DNA of 64,000 nucleotides. It comes from Phycisphaerae bacterium (lineage in GTDB: Bacteria; Planctomycetota; Phycisphaerae; Sedimentisphaerales; Anaerobacaceae). The stretch is from NCBI GenBank assembly GCA_030601845.1, contig JAUWAY010000006.1, positions 1-64,000 on the forward strand, written 5' to 3'. Position 1 is the first letter of the stretch, and each line of letters opens with the position of its first letter. Below, in pieces: positions 43,772-52,323 of the stretch. The position numbers were made by a program, and so were the translations under genes. Below the pieces are notes generated by a model. The model was not told the DNA's origin, ran no database searches, and was given only the letters and a program-made list of their open reading frames with translations.

Positions 43772-44488
43772 CTACCCGGCCTTTATTATACTGTCATTTG
43801 TCAGGTCTTCAGCTATTTTTTGGCCTGGCTTGACAATTAGGAACTCGCAGTCGTTCCAGTCGCCGTCGACAAGTCTTTGCATAAGGCCAGGGTCGCCTTT
43901 TAACACATCATAGTTCCATCTGAGAAATTCGGCGCAGCGTTTGGTATATTTCTTATCCTCATCAGAATTGGCAAACCCCCAGTCGATATAAGTTGCCCAG
44001 TTGTATTGCTTTATCCATTTCTGCTGGGTTTCCATCAAATATCTGGCATCATCCTGGCCGTATTTTTCCTCATACTCTTTAAGAGTCCGTTCATAGCGTT
44101 TCTTGCCGGGCTGGTTACCGCTCTCTATCCAGCCGGCACTATACCAGTAAACGCCGCGATGTGAGTTGAAGTATTGCTGATACTTTTCTTTCGAGCCGAG
44201 CAAAAGGGTAATGCAATCGTGGGCTCGTGGGACAACCACAGGGATTTTTGCCGACAGGCCGATAATGCCATTTCTGCAAAGACCATAACCCAGCAGCGAA
44301 GCATCGTAAGCTCGACCCTGAATATCGCTGGTGCGTTTGAGGTTTTTTTGAACCTCACTGCGAAGCATATCCGGCTCATCGTGCAGACCCTGCGGCATTA
44401 AAACTACATCAATGCCATTCTTTGAGCGGGCAGCACAAAAATACGCCTCTCTCTGCATCACCTTGCAAACTATAAACTGCAATCTCAT
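43772..44488 (-). CDS. DUF1638 family protein
   Basis: 238 residues. Recognisable DUF1638 pattern: LQFIVCKVMQREAYF, then MPQGLHDEPDMLR, GYGLCRNGIIGL, RAHDCITLLLGS and WYSAGWIES. Conserved Cys and His residues suggest metal or corrinoid chemistry. In other anaerobes the family often lies beside corrinoid methyltransferase genes, which fits a Wood-Ljungdahl organism. It is upstream of the repressor on the same strand with a 49-nt gap. Confidence 0.75.
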   Translation of the reverse strand: MRLQFIVCKVMQREAYFCAARSKNGIDVVLMPQGLHDEPDMLRSEVQKNLKRTSDIQGRAYDASLLGYGLCRNGIIGLSAKIPVVVPRAHDCITLLLGSKEKYQQYFNSHRGVYWYSAGWIESGNQPGKKRYERTLKEYEEKYGQDDARYLMETQQKWIKQYNWATYIDWGFANSDEDKKYTKRCAEFLRWNYDVLKGDPGLMQRLVDGDWNDCEFLIVKPGQKIAEDLTNDSIIKAG

Positions 44489-44767
44489 AATATTTCCGAT
44501 TTAGGACTGGAAATAAAAAATAAACTGTGTGCTATATGCTACTGTTATATGGATAGTAATTCAATGACCTGAAAAATCCAACAGGAAAATCCGTCATCTC
44601 CGTTGGTTCTGGAGCGGCTCATCCATAGTAGCGAGTATCTACGATTTGGTCCAAAGCTCGGTTTTCCGTTTTGGCTTTTCGCTATTGAGTTGTCTTATCA
44701 TTGTGGTTGGCCAGATCCAGGCCGGGATTGATTGGCGCAAACGGACTGAAGGAGTGCCTAAAAATAA

Positions 44768-44855
44768 CGGAGAGGGCGGGATTCGAACCCGCGGTACCCG
44801 CAAAGGGCACACCGGTTTTCGAAACCGGCTCGATCAGCCACTCCGACACCTCTCC
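44768..44855 (-). tRNA. tRNA-Ser (CGA)
   Basis: 88 nt. Acceptor stem GGAGAGG/CCTCTCC with discriminator G, anticodon loop TTCGAAA (anticodon CGA), long class II variable arm, and T arm GCGGGTTCGAATCCCGC. CCA is not encoded. Confidence 0.95.
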
Positions 44856-44957
44856 ATAATCGCCTCTTTTTTTTTACTTTCCCTTAATCTATACACCCGA
44901 TAGACCGTAATTGCAAGAATATTAGCACCGGTTCTGTCTGCCCTTAGGCAATTCCCC

Positions 44958-44993
44958 TCAGTGGTATACGGTGTTACCTGGAGATACCACTGA
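44958..44993. repeat. 10-bp inverted repeat
   Basis: TCAGTGGTAT and ATACCACTGA separated by 16 nt, between the tRNA and the oxidoreductase gene. It could be an operator or a single REP-like palindrome. Confidence 0.5.
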
Positions 44994-45048
44994 TTTGTGA
45001 ATTTTCCCTTGACCTGGGTTGCCATCCTGATAGATTCAACGGCAAGAG

Positions 45049-45103
45049 TGGGCAGCCCCGCTTGTTCGCTTTGCGAAGCAAAGCAGCGGGGGTAAGTCTG
45101 CCC
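45049..45103. repeat. Palindromic repeat with TTCGCTTTGCGAA core
   Basis: GGGCAGCCCCGCT outside and TTCGCTTTGCGAA inside, closed by AGCGGGG and CTGCCC. The core recurs in the element at 18836 and a related form lies at 47502-47585. Confidence 0.6.
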
Positions 45104-45157
45104 ATATCGAGCGAAACCGGGTTTTTCTAATTCTCTTAATTCAAGGGAGGTATGGTC

Positions 45158-46480
45158 ATGTCTATAAACCGACGCACTTTCCTTAAAGGTTCGATGGCGT
45201 CCGGCCTGGCCTTTGCGGCCCCTAATATAATAATGGCCGAGACGGACAAAAAGCATCGCACAGCGCTGGTCGGCAGTGGGTGGTGGGGTATGAACATCGC
45301 TCGTGTTGCATTACAGTCTCGCGAGTGCAAGCTTGTCGCTATGTGTGATGTTGATAGCAATCAACTGGACCCTGCCGCCAGCGAGATAGAGCAGCTTAGC
45401 GGCGACAAACCCAGCAAGTATAAGGATTATCGAGAGCTTCTGGACCGTGAAAAGCCGGATATTGTCATAGTGGCCACGCCCGACCACTGGCATCCGCTGA
45501 TTACCATCGCGGCTGTCAGGGCAGGAGCCGATGTGTATGTTGAGAAGCCGATCGGCCACACGGTCTATGAGTGCAGCGCAATGGTAAAGGCCGCCCGTGA
45601 TACCGGCCGGGTGGTTCAGGTCGGCACGCACCGGCGAGTATCGCCCCATAACGTTTCTGGTATGAAATTTCTCAAGGAGGGCAAGGCCGGCAAGATCGGT
45701 ATGGTTCGGGCCTTTGTCCATTCCGGAGGCGGTCTGGAAAAACCGAGTCCAAATGAAGAACCTCCCAGGGGGCTCGATTGGGATATGTGGTGTGGCCCTG
45801 CACCGCTGCGGCTGTTTAACAAGGCGATACACCCGAAGGGCTTCCGCCAATTCCTGGATTACGCTAACGGTACATTAGGGGATTGGGGGATACACTGGCT
45901 GGACCAAATTCTCTGGTGGACCGAGGAGAAATATCCCAAGCGGGTCTTTTCCACCGGTGGCCGGGCCATCAGAGGGCCTGCGGTCAATACTGCCGGCGCC
46001 CAGACGAGCGATGCCCCCGACCACCAGGTTGCCTGTTTCGAATTTGAAACTTTCACGGTTGTCTGGGAGCATCGTCGTTTTGCTGGAAATAATGCCGAGA
46101 AAGGCGAAAATGTTGGTTGTTACTTCTACGGCACCGAGGGCACATTCCACATGGGTTGGCGGGATGGCTGGACTTTCTATCCGGCTAACAGCCGCAAGCC
46201 GGTCATCCACGAGGACCCAAAACTGCATGAGCCGGATAATCAGAATATCCCTGAGCTGTGGGCTGACTTTCTCAAGGCCGTCAAGACACGCTCTCGGCCG
46301 GTTTGTGATATCGAAATCGGTCACCGCTCGACAAATATGAGCTTGCTGGGAATGCTTTCGTATAAGGTCGGCCGTAGTATCAAATGGGACGGCGAGAAGG
46401 AAGTAATCATCGACGACGCTGAGGCCAATAAGTTGCTCCGTCGCGAGTACCGAAAACCGTGGGTCTATCCGCAGGTTTAG
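45158..46480 (+). CDS. Tat-exported Gfo/Idh/MocA oxidoreductase
   Basis: 440 residues from the ATG 7 nt after GGGAGG; an ATG two codons earlier overlaps the ribosome site. Tat motif NRRTFLKG. The Rossmann fold starts TALVGSGWWGMN, with DHWHP and the family signature EKPIGHTVYE, then catalytic-region DWGIHWLDQ. Exported members are common in planctomycetes, with NAD(P) probably co-exported inside the folded enzyme. It probably acts on sugars or sugar derivatives. It converges with the aldo/keto reductase gene. Confidence 0.88.
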   Translation: MSINRRTFLKGSMASGLAFAAPNIIMAETDKKHRTALVGSGWWGMNIARVALQSRECKLVAMCDVDSNQLDPAASEIEQLSGDKPSKYKDYRELLDREKPDIVIVATPDHWHPLITIAAVRAGADVYVEKPIGHTVYECSAMVKAARDTGRVVQVGTHRRVSPHNVSGMKFLKEGKAGKIGMVRAFVHSGGGLEKPSPNEEPPRGLDWDMWCGPAPLRLFNKAIHPKGFRQFLDYANGTLGDWGIHWLDQILWWTEEKYPKRVFSTGGRAIRGPAVNTAGAQTSDAPDHQVACFEFETFTVVWEHRRFAGNNAEKGENVGCYFYGTEGTFHMGWRDGWTFYPANSRKPVIHEDPKLHEPDNQNIPELWADFLKAVKTRSRPVCDIEIGHRSTNMSLLGMLSYKVGRSIKWDGEKEVIIDDAEANKLLRREYRKPWVYPQV

Positions 46481-46568
46481 TGGGCCCTATTTTGCGAGCG
46501 GATTGCCTGCACCTGCGGTTGCGCAGGCACAGGTGCGAACACGCGCATAGACACGGCCGATTTGTTGT

Positions 46569-47471
46569 TCAGCCATTCTTTCTGGGCACTTTGCGGACGC
46601 GTGCAGCGAAGTCATCAATTTCTTCGGCTTTCTCGAAGCCGACAATCATCGCATCCACACAGCCCAGGCCGAGCACATAGCGGATTGAGCTGTCGCGTTT
46701 TTCGTCGCTGTTACGAAATTGGCCTTCACCGATCAACTTCATCCCCACCACGGCCTTGCCGGCCCGGTGGAGCTTCTTGAGCACGGCGGTGACCTTTTCC
46801 GGTGTGCCATCCATTTTCGTGCCGTAGGCGTTGATCCTGGCATTGACCGCATCGACCCACGGCTCGTTCACGGCCGCCTCCAGAGCCGGCAGCGAATGGC
46901 ACGAGACCCCGTGTGCCCGTACTATGCCCTTTTGCTTGAGAACGTCAAGGATATCCATTTGCCTGCGTAATTCCTGCGGCCAGTTGGCCAACGCGACGCA
47001 ATGCAGCAGGACCACGTCGATGTAGTCGGTGTTCAGCTCTTTGAGGAAGCGTTTCACGACCACATTGGCGTCGGGACGCTCCTCTTCGGGCAGGCCCTTG
47101 GGTCGCCACCAGATTTTTGATGTAATCACATAATCGGCGCGTGGGATATTGCTCAGCGCCCGAGCGAGGTATAGGTGCGTGCCGTAGAGGTCAGCGGCAT
47201 CAAACAGTCGCACGCCGCGCTCATAGGCGGCCCGGATGAGAGTTTCGAACTTTTCTTTGCCCAGGCGGGTCTGGTTGGACTGTCGCATCCCGCCGCGCAT
47301 TCCCGTGCCGAAGCCGACGCGCGAAACCATCAGCTTGGTCTTTCCCAGCGGCACACGCTCATACGGGTCGAACATTACGGGTTTCTGTTCGGCCGCGGTA
47401 GCGAACCTTGGTCCCAGCAGGCAGCCGGTCGCCCCGGCAATTGACCTTGCTAAGAATTCACGACGTCTCAT
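46569..47471 (-). CDS. Tat-exported aldo/keto reductase
   Basis: 300 residues from the ATG before RRREFLARS; an ATG two codons earlier is equally open. Tat motif RRREFLA. AKR barrel: VSRVGFGTGM, catalytic Asp and Tyr in LFDAADLYGTH, Lys in YVITSKIWW, and His in VVLLHCV. The C-terminal nucleotide site differs from cytosolic AKRs. It is the last gene on the minus strand after acsE but belongs functionally with the exported Gfo/Idh enzyme facing it. Confidence 0.85.
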   Translation of the reverse strand: MRRREFLARSIAGATGCLLGPRFATAAEQKPVMFDPYERVPLGKTKLMVSRVGFGTGMRGGMRQSNQTRLGKEKFETLIRAAYERGVRLFDAADLYGTHLYLARALSNIPRADYVITSKIWWRPKGLPEEERPDANVVVKRFLKELNTDYIDVVLLHCVALANWPQELRRQMDILDVLKQKGIVRAHGVSCHSLPALEAAVNEPWVDAVNARINAYGTKMDGTPEKVTAVLKKLHRAGKAVVGMKLIGEGQFRNSDEKRDSSIRYVLGLGCVDAMIVGFEKAEEIDDFAARVRKVPRKNG

Positions 47472-47501
47472 TTTCATCAGTGATAACTCCTTATCTTTGG
47501 T

Positions 47502-47585
47502 CCCGGCCCCGCCGTTTTGCTTCGCCTGCTGCCTCGTCTTGCGTCGAGAGACGCAGAGGCAAGCAAAAACGAAGCAGCGGGGGGA
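47502..47585. repeat. Palindromic repeat between acsE and the AKR gene
   Basis: GCCCCGCCG, TTGCTTCG and GCCTCG arms on the left are mirrored imperfectly by CGAAGCAGCGGGG on the right. It is related to 45049-45103. Confidence 0.5.
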
Positions 47586-47606
47586 CCGTTTTAACGCATT
47601 TGGTTT

Positions 47607-48428
47607 TTATTTGCCGGCTGTGTAGACTTTCAAGAAGCTGTCCGAATATATCTGTTTATTCATCAGCATTTCAGCGGTGGCCACTATATTTATCAGTTTT
47701 TCGTCAAGTACATCAACAATCGCCGAGTCGAGACCTCGCGAGACGGCCATAGCGAGGAATATGCGATTTATCAAGCTTCTTTCCGTTGCACCCTGAGAAA
47801 GATTTGACAGACCTATTGTTATATGTGGCGCCGGGTCAGCGAGGTATCCGATCTGGTCGATTGCGGCCAAGATATTGCCGGGCTGCACCTGGGCGTTCGG
47901 GACTCTAACCGGCAAAATGATGGGGTCAATAAACAGCCGCCGGGCGTCAAATCCAATTTCGGTCGCCTTTGATACGATTTCGGCGGCTATTGCTACGCGA
48001 GTATCAATATCCTGAGGCACGCCGTTTTTATCCATAGTAAGTGCGATAATACTGGCCTTTGGTCCAGCTTGGGCTGCCATTTCTACGTATTTGTCCAGTA
48101 TTTCTTCATCGGCTTTCTTATTCAACGGTGCCGAATTCAGGATAAGGCCATTCTGGGCATTTACAACCTTTAACCCTGCGGCGATAACATCGGGCTTTTG
48201 TGAATCCAGGCATAAAGGCGTCGAGCAGGTTTCCTGGATGGTCTCAACCAGCCACTGCATAGTTCCTTCCTGGTCGGCGGCGGCGGTGCCCACATTCACA
48301 TCCAGATATGCGGCGCCTGCTTCGGTTTGCTTTTTGGCCAGCTCCTGGATAACTTGCTTATCTTTCTCCGCAATGGCCTGCTTGACGTCTTTGAACATTC
48401 CGTTAATTCGTTCTGCAATTAGTATCAT
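47607..48428 (-). CDS. acsE: Methyltetrahydrofolate:corrinoid/iron-sulfur protein methyltransferase
   Basis: 273 residues, the usual AcsE length. It moves the methyl group from CH3-H4folate to Co of the corrinoid Fe-S protein. A TIM barrel of the DHPS type: LIAERINGMF, then DVNVGTAAADQE, LCLDSQKPDVI, NSAPLNKK, FIDPIILPV and TIGLSNLSQG. It is the last gene of the Wood-Ljungdahl block, directly after acsD. Confidence 0.93.
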   Translation of the reverse strand: MILIAERINGMFKDVKQAIAEKDKQVIQELAKKQTEAGAAYLDVNVGTAAADQEGTMQWLVETIQETCSTPLCLDSQKPDVIAAGLKVVNAQNGLILNSAPLNKKADEEILDKYVEMAAQAGPKASIIALTMDKNGVPQDIDTRVAIAAEIVSKATEIGFDARRLFIDPIILPVRVPNAQVQPGNILAAIDQIGYLADPAPHITIGLSNLSQGATERSLINRIFLAMAVSRGLDSAIVDVLDEKLINIVATAEMLMNKQIYSDSFLKVYTAGK

Positions 48429-48530
48429 TTAAACACCTTCCTTTCTGCTATTCGTCATTTTTGCTCGCAGGCCAGATGCTTCGCTTGGCTCAGACAGACA
48501 ATCTAAAACCAGTCAATTTAAGTTTTTCTA

Positions 48531-49487
48531 TTACTGCCATATTTGATTGATAAAGTTTCTAACGATAGCTACAGCCCGTGGGTGGCGCATCCGGATTATG
48601 TCTACCCCGGCCTGCAGCAGGCAGATGGCGGTGGTAGCTTCCCACATTGGCCCGCGGTTTTTTACGTCGCCCCAGCCGGGGGCGTCTGCAAGTTTGGCCT
48701 CTTTTACCCGCCAGGATTCATAGCCTACGTCACAAATGGCGGGCATCGCCATCATTTTATCGCCGCCAAGGGCAGCCAGACGCTGGCGTTCCTGGATTGA
48801 ATAGGCATACTCTATTCCGTATCCTAATGCTCCCGTGGCCTGGAACGTTACTATCCGTTCCAGCGGAAAGCCCATATCGGAAGCTAAAATATTAACCTGC
48901 TTGGCGATGTTGATGTCCAGCGGTGCTTGCGTAATAAGATTGTGGCCGTCAGCCAGGGCAATAGCCGTCAGGGCCTTGTAATTGTCCTCTTTAACAGTGC
49001 CTATCAGACAGTTCTGTCCTTTGGCTATCTGGCTTACTTTCGGCATAACCTGGTTATCTTTTTCGTCATTTCCGCAGCCCCACAGCACAAGAGGTACGCC
49101 GACCGCTTTTAGAACCTCTTCTGTAACCTTGACGGCGTGTGCGGCATCTAAATCGGCCTTATCAGGGTGGATACCATCGAATTTCAGGCAGATTACCTCG
49201 GCCCCGAATTCGGCCACGCACTTTTTGGCCCAGTCGCCGGGGCTGTCGAGCACATCTTTGTAGGGTTCGGCCAGGGTATCGGGCCAATCTTGCGGCTTTG
49301 CGTCGAGAACGTCCATAGCGATAACCGGTTTTTCACTGGCGTCTTCTATGGAACCGCCATATACGACATTACGTGCTCCGCCCACCGTTACTGTTGAGGT
49401 TCGAGTGCCGCCGCTGTCTTTGGTCGCCCCAAGCGTAACGCGATTTACCGAGCCGGTAAAACTATCTGCAACTTCAGGAACTGGCAT
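48531..49487 (-). CDS. acsD: Corrinoid/iron-sulfur protein small subunit
   Basis: 318 residues. The TIM-barrel subunit that pairs with AcsC to carry the methyl-cobamide. Features: an N-terminal TSTVTVGGARNVVYGG, CLKFDGIHPDKAD, LWGCGNDEKD, and the C-terminal GDKMMAMPAICDVGYESW. There is no Fe-S motif, as expected. It lies between cooC2 and acsE. Confidence 0.93.
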   Translation of the reverse strand: MPVPEVADSFTGSVNRVTLGATKDSGGTRTSTVTVGGARNVVYGGSIEDASEKPVIAMDVLDAKPQDWPDTLAEPYKDVLDSPGDWAKKCVAEFGAEVICLKFDGIHPDKADLDAAHAVKVTEEVLKAVGVPLVLWGCGNDEKDNQVMPKVSQIAKGQNCLIGTVKEDNYKALTAIALADGHNLITQAPLDINIAKQVNILASDMGFPLERIVTFQATGALGYGIEYAYSIQERQRLAALGGDKMMAMPAICDVGYESWRVKEAKLADAPGWGDVKNRGPMWEATTAICLLQAGVDIIRMRHPRAVAIVRNFINQIWQ

Positions 49488-49504
49488 ATATAATTCTCCA
49501 AAAA

Positions 49505-49544
49505 TAGTTCATAGTTCATAGTTCATAGTTCGTGGTTCGTAGTG
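49505..49544. repeat. Heptamer array at the cooC2 3' end
   Basis: AGTTCAT units at a 7-nt period. It supplies the last residues (about NHEL) and stop of the cooC2 gene and fills the gap to acsD. Confidence 0.85.
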
Positions 49545-50317
49545 AAGCGATTCAAAACTAAAATATCTTCGAATATTTTGCACACCGCCAAGAAGGCAGG
49601 GCTATCATTTTCAAGGTCGAAGACCGTTTTGCCCTGCATCGAGGCATCGAACGCTGCTTTATCGTAAGGCACACAGCCAAAGGTCTGTATGTCGTCGCTC
49701 GTCGCTCGTTGCTCGTCGCTCGAGTCACGGGTCACGGGCAACGGGCCACGGTTTTCGTTCCATATAACGCCGATTTCTTTTACAGATATTGGCAATTTTT
49801 TAGCAAGCTTAAAAATCCTCTGAGCGGTAATCGCCCCGAGGGCAGTTGCTTCAGCTACGATACACAACAGGTCAACATTATTATTGGTTCGGCGGGACAG
49901 GTGCTCCATCCCGGCCTCGTTGTCGATAACCACGAACTCATAGGCAGGGCTCAGCTCGTCCAGAAACTTCCGCAGAAGATTATTTGCGGCACAGTAGCAG
50001 CCCGGCCCTTCCGGCCGACCCATAGTAAGCAAATCGAACCCCGCCCCTTCGGTAATTGCCTGCTGGATGCCGTATTCGAATGACCGCACACGGTCCATAC
50101 CCGGATTACTGGGCCCCTTTTCAATAATCTTTTCCCGAACTTCCGCAACAACGCCCGCCGGTTCAACGCCCATCATTAGACCCAGACAGGAATTAGGGTC
50201 CGCATCTACCGCAAGTACAGGCCCGCCTGCCTGCTCCAGCAGAGACCTGATAATCATAGCGGCCACGGTCGTTTTGCCCGACCCGCCTTTTCCACTTATA
50301 GCAATGGTTGTTGCCAT
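49523..50317 (-). CDS. cooC: CooC/AcsF-type nickel-insertion ATPase, second copy
   Basis: 264 residues. MinD-like P-loop ATPase with deviant Walker A GKGGSGKTTVAA, AVDADPNSCLG, a CYCAANN pair (metal-binding CxC site of CooC proteins) and VVIDNEAGMEHLSRR. It should help load Ni into CODH or ACS. An in-frame heptamer array adds about 20 residues (around 189-209, VTRDSSDEQRATSDD), and a second array makes the C-terminus. It lies between acsV and acsD. Confidence 0.88.
   Translation of the reverse strand: MATTIAISGKGGSGKTTVAAMIIRSLLEQAGGPVLAVDADPNSCLGLMMGVEPAGVVAEVREKIIEKGPSNPGMDRVRSFEYGIQQAITEGAGFDLLTMGRPEGPGCYCAANNLLRKFLDELSPAYEFVVIDNEAGMEHLSRRTNNNVDLLCIVAEATALGAITAQRIFKLAKKLPISVKEIGVIWNENRGPLPVTRDSSDEQRATSDDIQTFGCVPYDKAAFDASMQGKTVFDLENDSPAFLAVCKIFEDILVLNRFTTNHEL
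49691..49751. repeat. Heptamer array inside cooC2
   Basis: About nine consecutive 7-nt units beginning CG (CGTCGCT then CGGGTCA, CGGGCAA types). Nearly the same sequence as the insert in aspS, yet in the opposite orientation relative to its host gene. Confidence 0.85.
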
Positions 50318-50320
50318 ATT

Positions 50321-50393
50321 CTCGTATCTCGTATCGCGTATATCGTATTGCGTGTTCTCTCACGCGATACGCATCACGCACGACGCATCACGT
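50321..50393. repeat. Heptamer arrays between acsV and cooC2
   Basis: CGTATCT units, then ACGCATC units on the other side of an imperfect symmetry axis. The array codes the last residues of acsV (about GNVMRRA) and its stop. Confidence 0.85.
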
Positions 50394-52323
50394 TTCCTAC
50401 CGAAGGGAACAGCGACAAATCCGTATGTGGCAGAAATTTGGCCCTGATAAATTCATCCATATATCCCGGATGGCTCATCAAATCAAAATATGTCATCGAT
50501 TTTGCAATCTGCTCAGCGGTTTCCAGAGCTTTTCGGCTCATCAGAACTGTTTTAGCACCTGCGATTGAGGTGTTGCCTACAAATTGAATTTTATCCGGCG
50601 GCACATCTGGCAGCATTCCGATAGTAACGGCCTTTTTGACGTTCAGGAAGTTGCCGAATCCCCCGGCAATGTAAATCCCATCAATGTCTTCTATTTTAGT
50701 TTGTGTCGAATCCATAAGAACTCTAATTGCAGCAAATACGCCTGCCTTTGAACGAATCAGATTGTTAATATCAGCCTGGGTTATTACGATTTGGTGATGT
50801 TCGTTGCCTGGCGGAACCAATTGGAACTGCCAGCCATCGTCTCCTTCCGTAAATCTCCTGTCTCTGCTGATTTTAAAGCGTCCGGTCCGGTCGATAATCG
50901 CGTTTAAAAAAAGCTCCGCAAGTGTGTCCAAAAGACCCGACCCGCAGATGCCGGCTGGATGGGCATCTCCGATTGTCTTAAACTCGATAGAGCCGTCGCC
51001 AAGGATGGTCAGTTTTTCAATAGCTCCGGCTGCTGCCCTCATACCGTGTTTGACTCCACTGCCCTCGAACGCCGGCCCTGCAGAACTTGAGGCACAGACC
51101 AGCCAGTCTCGATTACCAAGGACCACCTCGCCGTTTGTTCCAATGTCAACAAAGAGGGAGATACCTTTTTTGGTATAAATTCGTGTGGCCAAAACACCTG
51201 CTACTATGTCGCTGCCGACGTAGGCGGCCACGCTGGGCAGGCAGTATAATAAACCTCGCTTGTTGATTTGGATGCCGGCTTCTGCTGCCCGAATCGGTGG
51301 CACAAAGCTCACCGAGGCAATATAGGGCTCTTTACGTATTCGCGTCGGGTCGAGATTCAGCAAAAAATGCACCATTGCGGTGTTGCCGGCGCAAATAATG
51401 GCGGTTATATCCTGCAAATCGACTTTTTGCCGGCTTGCCAGTGTCACGATTAGATTATTTACATCGTGCACGATACGGTTTTGCATTTCGTCGAACGCGT
51501 TATTCTCTTCGGCGTAAATGATTCGGCGAATATAGTCTTCGCCAAAGTTTATCTGGTTGTTATACGTAGCTTCCGTATCTATTGTCTTGGCATTTGTTAA
51601 ATCGATAAGGTGGGCTACCACTGTAGTTGTGCCGAGGTCAACCGCCACGGCAAGATTTGTCTTGCACCGCTTGCCCGGCTCAACCTCTATCACTTCTGTA
51701 GTTCCACCGCGCCGACCTATTGTAACTGCAACCTTGTAATTTGCTTCGACAAGCGTCTTCGAGAGCCGCTGTAGAATGCGAAAGCCGGTTTGCATAATAG
51801 GTGCGTCAATTCGGTCACGTATAGCCACATACAGGCGTTCATGGTCGGCCGTATTGTCCTGCACCGTCGGTTTCGACATCTCAACGGCGAATTTGCGAAC
51901 CAGAGGGTCGAACTCAAATACTCCTGCGCCCGGCTCGCCAGCAAGCTCGCTGAATCTGTGGGCATCAGTGTCCATAAGTATTTGACTTGTTTCTAAAGTG
52001 TGGAACTTCGGAACAGTGATAGTCATATCGGAAAGCACTTCAGTCTGGCAGGCAAGAACAACATTTTCCCGTATTTCATCCGGCGTGAGTAAGCTGGTGG
52101 GTCTGCTTTGGAATTGTTCGCTTCGATCGATTATTACTTTGCATTTGCCGCAATAGCCGTCTCCACCGCAGATGCTTGTTAAATAAATACCGGCTTTACG
52201 TGCCGCCTCAAGCAGGACGGTCCCCACCGGGACTTCAATTTTAAGTCCACTTGGCTCAAATAGGATCGTGCATTTCTTCTTTTGTCTTTTCACTTTTGCC
52301 TTTTTAGTTTTTCCAGACTTCAT
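50374..52323 (-). CDS. acsV: Reductive activator of the corrinoid/iron-sulfur protein (RACo)
   Basis: 649 residues. It uses ATP to re-reduce the accidentally oxidised Co(II) of CoFeSP. A very basic N-terminal 17 residues precedes a [2Fe-2S] ferredoxin domain (CGGDGYCGKCKV near 52, with a later Cys in LACQTE). A linker/middle domain follows, and the ASKHA-fold ATPase-like domain has AVDLGTTTVVAHL, FVDIGTNGEVV and ICGSGLLDTL. The start overlaps the end of acsC by 20 nt, so they are translationally coupled. The C-terminal tip is repeat-derived. Confidence 0.92.
   Translation of the reverse strand: MKSGKTKKAKVKRQKKKCTILFEPSGLKIEVPVGTVLLEAARKAGIYLTSICGGDGYCGKCKVIIDRSEQFQSRPTSLLTPDEIRENVVLACQTEVLSDMTITVPKFHTLETSQILMDTDAHRFSELAGEPGAGVFEFDPLVRKFAVEMSKPTVQDNTADHERLYVAIRDRIDAPIMQTGFRILQRLSKTLVEANYKVAVTIGRRGGTTEVIEVEPGKRCKTNLAVAVDLGTTTVVAHLIDLTNAKTIDTEATYNNQINFGEDYIRRIIYAEENNAFDEMQNRIVHDVNNLIVTLASRQKVDLQDITAIICAGNTAMVHFLLNLDPTRIRKEPYIASVSFVPPIRAAEAGIQINKRGLLYCLPSVAAYVGSDIVAGVLATRIYTKKGISLFVDIGTNGEVVLGNRDWLVCASSSAGPAFEGSGVKHGMRAAAGAIEKLTILGDGSIEFKTIGDAHPAGICGSGLLDTLAELFLNAIIDRTGRFKISRDRRFTEGDDGWQFQLVPPGNEHHQIVITQADINNLIRSKAGVFAAIRVLMDSTQTKIEDIDGIYIAGGFGNFLNVKKAVTIGMLPDVPPDKIQFVGNTSIAGAKTVLMSRKALETAEQIAKSMTYFDLMSHPGYMDEFIRAKFLPHTDLSLFPSVGNVMRRA

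Noticed and set aside
44646-44903. 85-residue frame running through the tRNA-Ser gene
   Set aside because: It reads the antisense of a clear tRNA and has no ribosome site.
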